Origin: Bacillota bacterium
Lineage (GTDB): Bacteria; Bacillota; Clostridia; Acetivibrionales; DTU013
Assembly: GCA_023439545.1 (NCBI GenBank)
Contig: JAEXNT010000001.1
Span: 32,563-96,562, forward strand
Direction of reading: 5' to 3'
Length of the DNA stretch: 64,000 nucleotides
Made by a program: the position numbers and the translations under genes. This document shows positions 8,390 through 16,804 of this stretch, one piece after another; position 1 is the first letter of the stretch, and every line of letters starts with the position of its first letter. Below the pieces are notes generated by a model. That model did no database searches. It saw only the letters and a program-made list of their open reading frames with translations, and was not told where the DNA came from.

Positions 8390-9630
8390 GCAATTGGTTC
8401 AGGAAGGATCTGAAAATCAAAATAGTATCCGTTTTGATCGCTGTTTTTTTCTGGATCTATGTCTCGAACTACTATAACCCGTTCGTTTCCCAGACCTTTT
8501 ACAATATACCCATAACTGTTGAAAATGCTAATTACCTTGAGCAAAACGGTTTCACAATGAAGAATACGCTGCGTACCTATGTGGATATAACGATCCGGGG
8601 CAGAAAAGACGCAGTAAGCAAGGTGAGGGCGACAGATTTTCAGGCGTCGCTCGATTTATCACAGATTAAGTCGGTGAATGCTACCAAATTGAATTTATCG
8701 GAGCCTATCTGTACGCAGAAGGACGTAGTCATAGAATCCTACAACCCGCAGCAGCTCGAAATCCAGCTTGCGAGGACCAAGGCCGATTCGTTCCCTGTTG
8801 AACTGAAGACAAATATAACCATGAAACCCGGCTATGTGTTAACCGGCACGTCCGTTTCGCCCGAGACGGTACTGATAAACAATGAAGAGTCGCTTATAGA
8901 CAGTGTCGGCTCGGTAAAAGCAACTCTCGATATCAAGGATCTGGACAGGGATACTACCAGGCAGGTACAGTGCATCATCTATGACAAGAACAACAAGGAG
9001 ATAAAAAGCCTGAGCAATGTCTTCAAGGTCACAGTCAAGGCTGAGGTTGCCAAACAGGTACCGGTTTCACTTGTGACGCGGGGCAGGCTTGCATCGGATT
9101 ATGTTGAAACGCTCAGGGTCATAGATCCCGTGACGGTGCTTGTGACAGGCCCGGTTGAAACGTTGGCCGACCTTTCCGATATAAAGACGGAACAGGTGAG
9201 CATCGACAAACTAACCACCAATCTGACGACGTCGGCCTCTCTAGTCTTGCCCGAGGGCGTCAGGCTTGTTGATTCGCCTAAGGAAGCCACAGTGAGTATC
9301 GGCGTGGAAAAGCTCATAACAAAGGATCTGGAGCTTACCAACAACGACATCTCCATACTGAACGCCAATAATGACGGAACGCTGGCTTATAGAATAGTTC
9401 CTGAAAAGGTGCTGCTGCAGTTCAAAGGCAGGCAGTCGGATCTCAACGCCATCAGGGTTGATGCGTTGCGGCCGGCAGTCGATGTCGCCGGATTATCGGA
9501 GGGTACCCACAAGCTGCCCCTGAATATTTCAATGCCTTCCCAGGCAAAACTAGTAAAGCCGGTGGAGATTGAAGTCAAGATCGAGAAGAGTTTGGTGACT
9601 CCTCCGACCGATAATCTCCCCATACCGTAA
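8386..9630 (+). CDS. cdaR: CdaR, YbbR-domain regulator of CdaA
   Basis: 414 residues from GTG 8386. A strong GGAGGGG (8370-8376) at a 9-base spacing decides this start; an upstream ATG at 8368 would sit on the ribosome binding site itself. One N-terminal membrane helix (about residues 10-28, ending FWIYVS) anchors the protein. The rest is extracytoplasmic and consists of repeated YbbR beta-domains of about 80-90 residues, with recurring 'PV.l...' and 'P..V.i.G' elements such as 'PVTVLVTGPVETL'. It is translationally coupled to cdaA. Confidence 0.93.
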   Translation: MSNWFRKDLKIKIVSVLIAVFFWIYVSNYYNPFVSQTFYNIPITVENANYLEQNGFTMKNTLRTYVDITIRGRKDAVSKVRATDFQASLDLSQIKSVNATKLNLSEPICTQKDVVIESYNPQQLEIQLARTKADSFPVELKTNITMKPGYVLTGTSVSPETVLINNEESLIDSVGSVKATLDIKDLDRDTTRQVQCIIYDKNNKEIKSLSNVFKVTVKAEVAKQVPVSLVTRGRLASDYVETLRVIDPVTVLVTGPVETLADLSDIKTEQVSIDKLTTNLTTSASLVLPEGVRLVDSPKEATVSIGVEKLITKDLELTNNDISILNANNDGTLAYRIVPEKVLLQFKGRQSDLNAIRVDALRPAVDVAGLSEGTHKLPLNISMPSQAKLVKPVEIEVKIEKSLVTPPTDNLPIP

Positions 9631-9727
9631 TGACAGCAGACCGGTAGAAGTTGGGAGATAGAAAGCGTTTTCGATATGCAGTACGATACAGCCGGTAGAT
9701 ACAGGCTTGTTTAGTGTAGGTGTACAT

Positions 9728-11314
9728 ATGAAACTGATGATAACAGAACTGAGGCTACCATTCGAGCATGACATGGCTGAACTGAAGAGCCTGGCAGCCC
9801 GGAAGCTTGGCTTAAGCGTAACTGATTTTAAGACTTTCAGAATAATTAAAGAGGCGACAGACGCCAGAAGAAAACCCGACATAAGCCGGGTTTATTCCAT
9901 TTTGGCGGAAATTCCTGACAGCCGGGGTTTTAGAAAAAGCGATAATATACGAGTAGTGCAGGATGAACCGGAGGAACCTGTAACGCCCGGAAGTGTGAAG
10001 CTTTCGGGAAGGCCTGTTGTCGTGGGGAGCGGACCCGCGGGGGTTTTCGCAGCGCTAACCCTGGCAGGCGCAGGCTACAGGCCAATAGTACTTGAACGCG
10101 GAATGGCAGTGGAGGACAGGGCTGCGCTCGTCGAAAATTACTGGAAGCACGGAGTATTAGACCCCGAATGCAACGTACAGTTCGGAGAGGGCGGAGCGGG
10201 CACTTTTTCAGACGGCAAGCTTACGACAAGGATAAACGACCGCCGGTGCGACGGCGTTTTAAGGCAGTACTACGAAGCGGGCGCACCCGAGGACATATTG
10301 TACAAGGCAAAGCCGCATATCGGCTCGGACAGGCTCAGACTGGTAGTGGCGAATATGAGGCGCAAGCTCATCGGGCTCGGAGGAGAGATAAGATTCGGCG
10401 CAAAGGTGACTTCTCTGACAATCCGTAGCGGACGAGTCACCGGGGTCACTGTAAACGGAACCGAGGAGATAGAGGCCGGAGTCGTAGTGCTCGCTATAGG
10501 TCACAGCGCCAGGGACACCTTCTCCTCGCTCCTGCAGGGCGGTGTGACCATGGTGCGCAAACCTTTTTCGATAGGAGTCAGGATCGAGCATCCGCAGGAG
10601 ATGATAAACCGATCCCAGTATGGCAGGCCTGACGCCGCTGCGATACTGGGGGCTGCCGACTACCAGCTGTTCTACAAGACCGGGGGAAGGACGGCTTATT
10701 CCTTCTGTATGTGCCCCGGCGGGGTGGTTGTGGCGTCGGCCTCAGAGCCCGGTACTATCGTAACGAACGGTATGAGCTACCTGGCAAGGGACAGGGAGAA
10801 CGCAAACAGCGCTTTCGTGGTTTCCGTTGAGCCCGGGGATTTCGATGGCAGCAATGTATTGGCCGGCGTCGAGTTCCAGCGCAGGTGGGAAAGAGAGGCT
10901 TATCTGGCGGGCGGCGGTATGGGAGCAGCCCCTGTACAGAGGCTCGGAGATTTTATAGAGGGCAGGGCATCAGCTTCCTTGGGAAGCGTAAAACCAAGCT
11001 ATACCGGCAAGGTGGAATTGGCAGACCTGAATTCGTGTCTTCCGCGGTTTGTCACGGAGGCGATGAAAGAGGCTGTCCCGTATTTCGAGCGCAGGATGAG
11101 GGGCTTCTCGAACGGCGACGCAGTGCTTACCGGAGTTGAGACAAGAACCTCTTCTCCCGTCAGAATGACGAGGGGCGATTCACTCGAAGCGGTCGGCATC
11201 GCAGGTCTATACCCGGCAGGCGAGGGCGCAGGTTACGCAGGCGGCATTATCAGCGCCGCTGTAGACGGGATGCGAGCCGGGGAGCAGATCATCCGGATCT
11301 ATGCGCAACCGTAG
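9728..11314 (+). CDS. NAD(P)/FAD-dependent dehydrogenase (COG2509-type)
   Basis: 528 residues from ATG 9728. An N-terminal small domain (about 1-85) precedes the FAD-binding Rossmann motif 'VVGSGPAGVFAAL' and 'VLERG'. 'QFGEGGAGTFSDGKL' and the C-terminal 'PAGEGAGYAGGI' are characteristic of the uncharacterised COG2509 flavoproteins, which resemble HI0933 and geranylgeranyl reductase folds. The substrate is unknown. It lies between cdaR and a secreted protein; the spacing (97 bp from cdaR) allows co-transcription with cdaA-cdaR. Confidence 0.88.
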   Translation: MKLMITELRLPFEHDMAELKSLAARKLGLSVTDFKTFRIIKEATDARRKPDISRVYSILAEIPDSRGFRKSDNIRVVQDEPEEPVTPGSVKLSGRPVVVGSGPAGVFAALTLAGAGYRPIVLERGMAVEDRAALVENYWKHGVLDPECNVQFGEGGAGTFSDGKLTTRINDRRCDGVLRQYYEAGAPEDILYKAKPHIGSDRLRLVVANMRRKLIGLGGEIRFGAKVTSLTIRSGRVTGVTVNGTEEIEAGVVVLAIGHSARDTFSSLLQGGVTMVRKPFSIGVRIEHPQEMINRSQYGRPDAAAILGAADYQLFYKTGGRTAYSFCMCPGGVVVASASEPGTIVTNGMSYLARDRENANSAFVVSVEPGDFDGSNVLAGVEFQRRWEREAYLAGGGMGAAPVQRLGDFIEGRASASLGSVKPSYTGKVELADLNSCLPRFVTEAMKEAVPYFERRMRGFSNGDAVLTGVETRTSSPVRMTRGDSLEAVGIAGLYPAGEGAGYAGGIISAAVDGMRAGEQIIRIYAQP

Positions 11315-11342
11315 GCCCTATTTGTTTAGCAGGAGTCAGTTC

Positions 11343-12740
11343 ATGAAAAAAATTAGTTTTCTGATCCCAGTCATATTACTTGCCGTACTCGCCGTAACAG
11401 CCCTTGTTACTGCCGGGTTGCGGCTGCATGCGGATACTGTATATGAATCCGATCCAGGCGCCGGGGCAGCGCAAGCTACAGGCCAAACCACAGGCCAAAC
11501 CACAGGCCAAACCACAGCCCAAACCAATTTGCCAACTACGGCACAGAATTTAACTAGTCATAACACCGACGCCGATACAGTCACTATAAACGGTATCATG
11601 GTAAACCGCAAAAAGCTGATAGACAATCTCGACAAGACGACCGACGAAACAGTAAGTTACGTATACAACCAATCGCCGGATAACATAACGATAGGAGATG
11701 TTTATGAAGGCAGCTTTTCCGATACCGGAAATCCCGAACTGCTAATTATCTTCAAGCTCCTCGGGATGCCTCACGCAGGCGGCCTGGATTGCTCGGTCGC
11801 AGCGCTGTATGATAAAAACACTCTGGAGCTGATTTCGCAAAAGACCTTCCCTTACGACGACTGCAGCTTTGCCGTACATAAGGATAATAAACTACAGGGC
11901 TATCTCCTCTTTGTCGGCTCGACAACGTACCAGGGGCGCAGCCAGTATATTTTGCAGCTGTTAAAACCCGGCAAGTCCTGGGGAAAGGTGTACTCCGCCG
12001 AACCTCCGGTAATCAGCGAGCTGATCGACGACGAAAACAATATCAGATTCGAACTGAAGGACGACGGCAGTGTCTGGGTCTTCAAGCCCGTTTCCTTTGA
12101 CGGGGAGTCGCAGCAATTCAATTGGCGGCATGTTTACAACCTCGTTTGGAATAATGATACCTGTACTCTCGAAGAGGCAGTGCCGAAGACATACAGAGAC
12201 GCCGGCGGCAATATGGACGTTGACGCCGTTTCCATTTCTCCCGACGGCAGATATGCAATTTCTGTCATGCCCGAAAGCTTCAGGGCGCTTGTTTACGATA
12301 CGGGAAAAAACATACTGGCGGGAGAATTTGATATGTTGGCGCAGGAATATGGATTCCTTTGGTCAACCGACAATAAAAAGGTCTGTGTGACCAGGGCGGC
12401 CAGAGAATGGATCGAATGCAGTATTATAGACGCCGTATCGCTGAAATCGGCCGATATAACCTCCGGGGAAGTGATCGACGCAATCAAGGACAGCGGTATA
12501 AAGCTTGGATACAAACTGAACGACAGCCGTCCCGATCCGTATATCGCCCCCATAGAATGGTCTCCCGACGGGCAAAAAATACTCATGTCCTACCAGTGGA
12601 CGGATACCGGTTATAACAGGCAGAATGGGACCTTCGTATATGATATTGCCTCCGGAACGATCTCGCGTATAACCGTAAACAAGGCGGACACAGAAGGCGG
12701 TAACCTGCCGGTTGCCAAGCCGAAGGATTTCAAGTGGTGA
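11343..12740 (+). CDS. Secreted or membrane-anchored propeller-like protein
   Basis: 465 residues from ATG 11343 with AGGAG upstream; an earlier in-frame start at 11301 has no such site. A signal-peptide or anchor segment (about 5-25) is followed by a Thr/Gln-rich linker made of four repeats (TTGQ/TTAQ), then beta-rich sequence. 'ISPDGRYAISV' and 'EWSPDGQKILMSY' are TolB/WD40-like propeller blades. It is probably an extracytoplasmic binding or sensor protein. No catalytic motif is evident, and the first bases follow the flavoprotein gene closely. Confidence 0.7.
   Translation: MKKISFLIPVILLAVLAVTALVTAGLRLHADTVYESDPGAGAAQATGQTTGQTTGQTTAQTNLPTTAQNLTSHNTDADTVTINGIMVNRKKLIDNLDKTTDETVSYVYNQSPDNITIGDVYEGSFSDTGNPELLIIFKLLGMPHAGGLDCSVAALYDKNTLELISQKTFPYDDCSFAVHKDNKLQGYLLFVGSTTYQGRSQYILQLLKPGKSWGKVYSAEPPVISELIDDENNIRFELKDDGSVWVFKPVSFDGESQQFNWRHVYNLVWNNDTCTLEEAVPKTYRDAGGNMDVDAVSISPDGRYAISVMPESFRALVYDTGKNILAGEFDMLAQEYGFLWSTDNKKVCVTRAAREWIECSIIDAVSLKSADITSGEVIDAIKDSGIKLGYKLNDSRPDPYIAPIEWSPDGQKILMSYQWTDTGYNRQNGTFVYDIASGTISRITVNKADTEGGNLPVAKPKDFKW
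11478..11525 (+). repeat. Four tandem 12-bp units in a coding linker
   Basis: Unit ACAGGCCAAACC occurs three times, followed by one variant (ACAGCCCAAACC), in frame, encoding a (T-G/A-Q-T) linker. Such repeats can change copy number without frameshift. Confidence 0.9.
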
Positions 12741-12805
12741 ATCGCCGTTTTTAGTTAAAATAGTATTTCTCATTGATTGATACTGGTAATTTTTTACCAA
12801 AACTG

Positions 12806-12834
12806 TTGAGTAAGGTCAACCAAAAAGGTATAAT
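12806..12834 (+). promoter_or_regulatory. Probable glmM promoter
   Basis: TTGAGT (12806-12811), a 17-bp spacer and a perfect TATAAT (12829-12834) lie 90 bp before glmM. A short hairpin GGTAA-tttt-TTACC (about 12785-12798) just upstream may end the preceding transcript. glmM therefore appears to have its own promoter apart from cdaA-cdaR. Confidence 0.7.
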
Positions 12835-12923
12835 TGTTACTGGTGTGCTCAAACATGTGAGATCAGAAGCTTGGTGACAGAGTACATAAATAAGGCAGGA
12901 GCTTTAATTCAGGGGGATTATTG

Positions 12924-14273
12924 ATGGCAAGACTTTTCGGTACGGATGGGGTCAGAGGCGTCGCCAATTCCGAGCTTACGGCGCAGCTGGCATATAGATT
13001 GGGCCAGGCCGGCGCATACATACTGGCGGGTGAAACAAAACATACTCCCAAGATACTGGTCGGGATGGATACCAGGATTTCGGGCCACATGCTTGAGGCG
13101 GCTCTTGTGGCGGGGATATGCTCCGTCGGCGCTCAGGCGGTGTGCCTCGACGTAATACCGACTCCCGCGGTAGCCTTTTTGACAAGGCTGTATAAAGCGG
13201 ATGCAGGCGTTATGATTTCCGCATCCCACAATCCATATGAATTCAACGGAATAAAATTCTTCGATTCCAGGGGATACAAACTGCCCGACAGTATCGAGGA
13301 CAGGATAGAAGAACTGATAAAAAACGGGCAGGACTCCATTCCTCTGCCGACGGGCGAGAGGGTTGGCAGGAAAAGCAACGGGGAAAACGCTCTCAGGGAT
13401 TATATCGATTTTCTCAAGGGAACGATTGATAGTGACCTGAAAGGGCTGAAAATAGCTATCGACTGTGCAAACGGGGCTTCTTGCAAGGCGGCGCCTGCGG
13501 TGTTTTCAGAGCTGGGAGCCGAGGTTTGCGTAATACACAATTCTCCGGATGGAATAAATATAAACCACAATTGCGGTTCCACGCATATATCCTCGTTGAA
13601 GGAGCATGTCAAGGCCTGCGGCGCCGATATAGGGTTTGCTTTCGACGGGGATGCGGACAGGGTTTTGGCTGTGGATGAAAACGGTCAGCTTGTCGACGGC
13701 GATCAGGCCATGGCCATAATAGGCCTGGCTCTGAAGGAAAACGGACGCCTCGTAAACGATACCATAGTTGCGACGGTAATGAGCAATCTCGGCTTTGATA
13801 TAATGGCCCAGAACAACGGCCTCAAACTGGTAAAGACGAAGGTTGGCGACCGCTATGTGCTTGAAGAGATGCTTGAAAAGGGCTATATCCTTGGCGGAGA
13901 ACAATCCGGCCACGTAATATTCCTCAAGCATAATACGACAGGCGACGGCCTTTTGACTGCGCTTCAATTGCTGGCTGTCCTGAAGGCGTCGGGTAAAAAG
14001 CTGTCGGAGCTGGCATCGGTTATGAAGGTGCTGCCCCAGGTATTGAAAAATGCGAGGGTCAGGAATGAAAACAAACACAGCTATATGGAAGATGAAGTAA
14101 TTGCGAAGCTGTGCCGTGAGCTCGAGGATGAATTCCACGGAGAGGGCAGGGTGCTCATCAGGCCGTCAGGCACAGAGCCGCTCGTGCGAGTCATGATCGA
14201 AGGCGGCGACAAGGAGTACATAACGAAGAGAGCCGCCGAATTAGCGGAGGTAATAGAAAAGAGGTTGGGCTGA
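12924..14273 (+). CDS. glmM: Phosphoglucosamine mutase GlmM
   Basis: GlmM converts glucosamine-6-phosphate to glucosamine-1-phosphate for UDP-GlcNAc and peptidoglycan synthesis. The 449-residue length is standard. It begins with RLFGTDGVRG, carries the phosphoserine loop 'MISASHNPYEFNGI' (Ser 101), the metal loop 'FDGDADR', the sugar-binding 'GGEQSGH', and the C-terminal phosphate-binding 'RPSGTEPLVRVM'. ATG 12924 has AGGGGG at a spacing of 7. GlmM is also a known partner of CdaA, which is encoded 4.5 kb upstream, and glmS lies 3 kb downstream. Confidence 0.97.
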   Translation: MARLFGTDGVRGVANSELTAQLAYRLGQAGAYILAGETKHTPKILVGMDTRISGHMLEAALVAGICSVGAQAVCLDVIPTPAVAFLTRLYKADAGVMISASHNPYEFNGIKFFDSRGYKLPDSIEDRIEELIKNGQDSIPLPTGERVGRKSNGENALRDYIDFLKGTIDSDLKGLKIAIDCANGASCKAAPAVFSELGAEVCVIHNSPDGININHNCGSTHISSLKEHVKACGADIGFAFDGDADRVLAVDENGQLVDGDQAMAIIGLALKENGRLVNDTIVATVMSNLGFDIMAQNNGLKLVKTKVGDRYVLEEMLEKGYILGGEQSGHVIFLKHNTTGDGLLTALQLLAVLKASGKKLSELASVMKVLPQVLKNARVRNENKHSYMEDEVIAKLCRELEDEFHGEGRVLIRPSGTEPLVRVMIEGGDKEYITKRAAELAEVIEKRLG

Positions 14274-14305
14274 GGCTTGATTCTCATTTGATATAAGCAT
14301 GATAC

Positions 14306-14333
14306 GAGGCAGGTCACCCTGCCTCTTTGCTTT
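14306..14333 (+). terminator. Rho-independent terminator of glmM
   Basis: A perfect 8-bp stem GAGGCAGG (14306-14313) / CCTGCCTC (14318-14325) with loop TCAC is followed by TTTGCTTT. It lies 33 bp after the glmM stop. Confidence 0.8.
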
Positions 14334-14378
14334 ATAGTGCCTATATTTGCTTTATTCCGGCAGGCAATTCTCCCTCCG

Positions 14379-15038
14379 CTATCTCCTCGCGACAAGCTCG
14401 CCGTTGTTCTTCAGTATGTGGTTCTCAGGCACGCAGCCTCTCACAGGTGTGAGCGGGTACACGATGCTGTTCCTGCCGATGACCGTGCCGGGATTGAGCA
14501 CGGAATTACAGCCGACCTCCGAATTGTCTCCCACCATGGCGCCGAATTTGCGCAGGCCTGTCTCGATGCAATCCTCGCCGGCCTTAACATTGACGCTCGT
14601 GCCGTTGGATTTCAGGTTGGAGCAGATGACGCCTGCGCCGAGGTGGGATTTGTAACCGAGGATCGAATCTCCGACGTAGTTGAAGTGCGGTACCTGGACC
14701 CTGTTAAAAAGCAGAGAGTTCTTCAGTTCGGTCGAATTGCCTATGGTAACTTCATTTCCGAGGATCACGTTTTCACGTATAAAGGCGCATTGCCGCAATT
14801 CGCAGTTGTAGCCTATGATAGAGGGGCCCTTTATCAATACTGTTTTTTCTATCGTCGTACCCTTTCCGACCCAGACGAATTCTTCAATCCTCTCAAAATC
14901 AGAGGGCAGCGTTTCTGCAAATTCCAGCAGGAAGGTCTTTATTTTCGGCAGCGCCTCCCAGGGGTACTGCAGGCCATCAAATATCGACCTTTCGTAGCAT
15001 TCGTCAAGATTGTACAAGTTTTCTATAGTCAGATTCAT
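14379..15038 (-). CDS. Hexapeptide-repeat (left-handed beta-helix) protein, UDP-GlcNAc pyrophosphorylase-like
   Basis: 219 residues from an ATG with AAAGGAAA upstream; a start 20 codons earlier lacks such a site. From about residue 50 the sequence shows the isoleucine/valine-rich hexapeptide periodicity of a left-handed beta-helix ('GKGTTIEKTVLIKGPSIIG', 'VGDNSEVGCNSVLNPGTVIG'). This resembles the C-terminal acyltransferase half of GlmU and the short clostridial proteins annotated as UDP-N-acetylglucosamine pyrophosphorylases. The nucleotidyltransferase Rossmann half is missing. Its position beside glmM and glmS suggests an amino-sugar nucleotide role, which is inference only. Confidence 0.8.
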   Translation of the reverse strand: MNLTIENLYNLDECYERSIFDGLQYPWEALPKIKTFLLEFAETLPSDFERIEEFVWVGKGTTIEKTVLIKGPSIIGYNCELRQCAFIRENVILGNEVTIGNSTELKNSLLFNRVQVPHFNYVGDSILGYKSHLGAGVICSNLKSNGTSVNVKAGEDCIETGLRKFGAMVGDNSEVGCNSVLNPGTVIGRNSIVYPLTPVRGCVPENHILKNNGELVARR

Positions 15039-15160
15039 TTCAAATTTTCCTTTCGGCTTATTGCGTTTAAGGTTATTGTTCAGGGCTATGGCATTCATAA
15101 CTTATAGCCACCGGCTTGCTATAGCTGTTCGTTATTAAGAATATAATATAACATTTCTTG

Positions 15161-15898
15161 CTATTCCGACAGCATTAATTCATTCAGCATTTTTTCCTTG
15201 TTGTTTATAAAGGCCTTCATGATCTGAAAATGCTCGGTTTCCTCATACTTGACCCTTTTGATGCAATCTGTGATCTCATAAATGTATGAATCGGGGTAAG
15301 CCATTATAATTGGGGAGTGCGTTGCTATTATGAACTGGGATTCCAGGTTTATCAAATCATGCATGCGCGCGACCAGCGACATCTGCCTCGACGGCGACAG
15401 CGCGGCCTCCGGCTCATCCAGGATGTACAGGCCCTTCCCGCGAAGCCTGTTTTGGAACAGTGCGAAAAAGGATTCCCCATGTGACTGCTCATGCAGAGAA
15501 ACCCCGCCATATGCGTTTAAGATTGCGCCGGTACCGGCGTCCAGCTCTTCTATATTCGAAGCTACGTTATAAAAGCTTTCAGCCCTCAGAAAATAACCGT
15601 CGCGCGGCTTTTTACAGCCCTTTATTATTTTTATAGCCTGGTACAGGCTGGAATGGGATTCCGTCGTCGAAAAGTTGAAATTCCTCGATCCGCCTTCCGG
15701 GTTAAAGCCGTATGCAGTCGCAATGGCCTCAAGTATGGTGGATTTCCCTGTGCCGTTCTCGCCTACGAAATAGGTGACTTTAGGGTGCAGTTCGATTCCA
15801 TCCAGTGACCTGACCGCGGACAGGCTGAATGGATATTTACCTGAATCGGCAATTGCTTCTCTTTTCAAACCAATGCTTTTTATGTATTGCTCCGTCAT
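15161..15898 (-). CDS. AAA family ATPase (ABC/SMC-type, small)
   Basis: 245 residues from the ATG preceded by AGAGGG; a start seven codons earlier is possible. Walker A is GENGTGKST (46-54), an ABC-signature-like SHGES lies near 139-143, Walker B is 'LYILDEPEAAL' (158-167), and the H-loop is in 'IATHSP' (His 194). It is a single-domain ATPase of the predicted ATP-binding type found widely in Firmicutes and in some defence systems. No nuclease partner is encoded beside it, so no defence role can be claimed. Confidence 0.85.
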   Translation of the reverse strand: MTEQYIKSIGLKREAIADSGKYPFSLSAVRSLDGIELHPKVTYFVGENGTGKSTILEAIATAYGFNPEGGSRNFNFSTTESHSSLYQAIKIIKGCKKPRDGYFLRAESFYNVASNIEELDAGTGAILNAYGGVSLHEQSHGESFFALFQNRLRGKGLYILDEPEAALSPSRQMSLVARMHDLINLESQFIIATHSPIIMAYPDSYIYEITDCIKRVKYEETEHFQIMKAFINNKEKMLNELMLSE

Positions 15899-15991
15899 AA
15901 TCAAGCCCTCTTCCGACATCAGTATTTTATCATAATGCAGTGCTTTTTCACACCTGGAGAAAATATTTGGAAATTTTTAAACATTTTTAAA

Positions 15992-16021
15992 TTGACAATT
16001 TGCTTTATTTTTGAATATACT
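15992..16021 (+). promoter_or_regulatory. Promoter of the glmS ribozyme transcript
   Basis: Consensus TTGACA (15992-15997), an 18-bp spacer and TATACT (16016-16021) sit 68 bp before the ribozyme cleavage site. This is the best sigma-A promoter in this long gene-free region. Confidence 0.75.
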
Positions 16022-16081
16022 AAAAGTGTAGAATTTGAATCAGGATTCATTACCCGGAAAGTGAGGGTTGCTTAAAGGGTA

Positions 16082-16320
16082 AAAGAAAAGCGCCAGGATG
16101 CGCCTGAATTGTGATGTGCAGTGAAATAGCTGCCGTTGCCGGAAAACCCGGTAAAATCATGAAATGGTGTGTCGACGAGGGGAAGGAGGTCACGGTTCCT
16201 GTATTCCGGGGGCTGTGAGTTATCGAAAGATTCGGCGGAAACCTTCCGGTTGGCTACGATCGCAGAGCTCTAACAAAAACTGCAGGTAACTGCAAAACAA
16301 ATAGAGTTCACGTAGCAGTC
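16082..16320 (+). ncRNA. glmS ribozyme (glucosamine-6-phosphate-activated)
   Basis: The conserved elements appear in order: A/GCGCC with the predicted cleavage between 16089 and 16090; GTCGACGAGG (16171-16180); TTATCGA plus TTCGGCGG (16220-16238), followed by CCTTCCGGTTG; and a 3' stem region with paired GAGCTCTA and ATAGAGTTC-type sequences. This is the core of the glmS self-cleaving riboswitch, which uses glucosamine-6-phosphate as cofactor and destabilises the mRNA. The segment between cleavage site and GACGAGG is long (about 80 nt), suggesting an extended P1/P2 region. Unusually, glmS itself begins about 1.1 kb downstream, behind a HAD phosphatase gene. Confidence 0.92.
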
Positions 16321-16804
16321 CTGTTTATATCTAGTCAAATTCTAAATTTTAAAAATTAATAATGGAAATGAACCCCCTGGACGAGTAGAAGCGCCATAGG
16401 CTTTTTAGTCGTGTGCGGGCATACCGGAGCTATTGGAGGATACCTGACGTGAGGCCCTGTTGGCAGTAGCGCATTGATTGCGCCGGACTCGCGGCTCCGT
16501 ATTGTTAGCGTATGATTGGCTGCTCCATATCGGAGGCTGTCTATGTTGGCGGCATCGTTTGGCAGCTCAGTATCGATTTCGCAGGGCTGGCGGCTTTATA
16601 TCGGCCGCCATTGATTGGCGGTGCCGAATGCATCAGTCCATGCCGAGCTTTTGCTTAATACAAATATTTGCGCTGCCTCTTTACCTGTGCGATACGGGTA
16701 TTACCGGCATAACTATGTAATATCGCTGCCACGGGGCACTAAGGCCGCACAGCGCCCGCGCTTACCCGGACCCGTTCAGATCCATTTCCGACGAAAGGTA
16801 AACC
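16321..16804 (+). other. Long spacer between glmS ribozyme and first gene, with degenerate repeats
   Basis: There is no supported gene in this ~480-base stretch; the short open frames that cross it have no family motif or ribosome binding site. It contains four related copies of GGCNGCTYNNTATYG at 16491, 16518, 16561 and 16589, and a hairpin GGCGGC (16589-16594) / GCCGCC (16604-16609). It is presumably a transcribed leader downstream of the ribozyme. Its length is unexplained. Confidence 0.5.

Noticed and set aside
7804..8544. 246-codon minus-strand frame across cdaA/cdaR
   Set aside because: Opposite cdaA with intact DGA and RHR motifs; no ribosome binding site or family similarity.
13506..14138. 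210-codon minus-strand frame inside glmM
   Set aside because: glmM is complete and conserved here; the antisense translation has no motif.
14337..15107. 256-codon plus-strand open frame
   Set aside because: Antisense to the hexapeptide-repeat gene, which has clear beta-helix periodicity and a ribosome binding site. The plus-strand frame has neither.
15161..15898. AAA ATPase as part of a defence system
   Set aside because: No adjacent nuclease, toprim or reverse transcriptase partner; neighbours are housekeeping amino-sugar genes.
16381..16425. Possible terminator (AAGCGCCATAGGCTTTTT) after the ribozyme
   Set aside because: The stem is only three continuous pairs plus a bulge; too weak to call.
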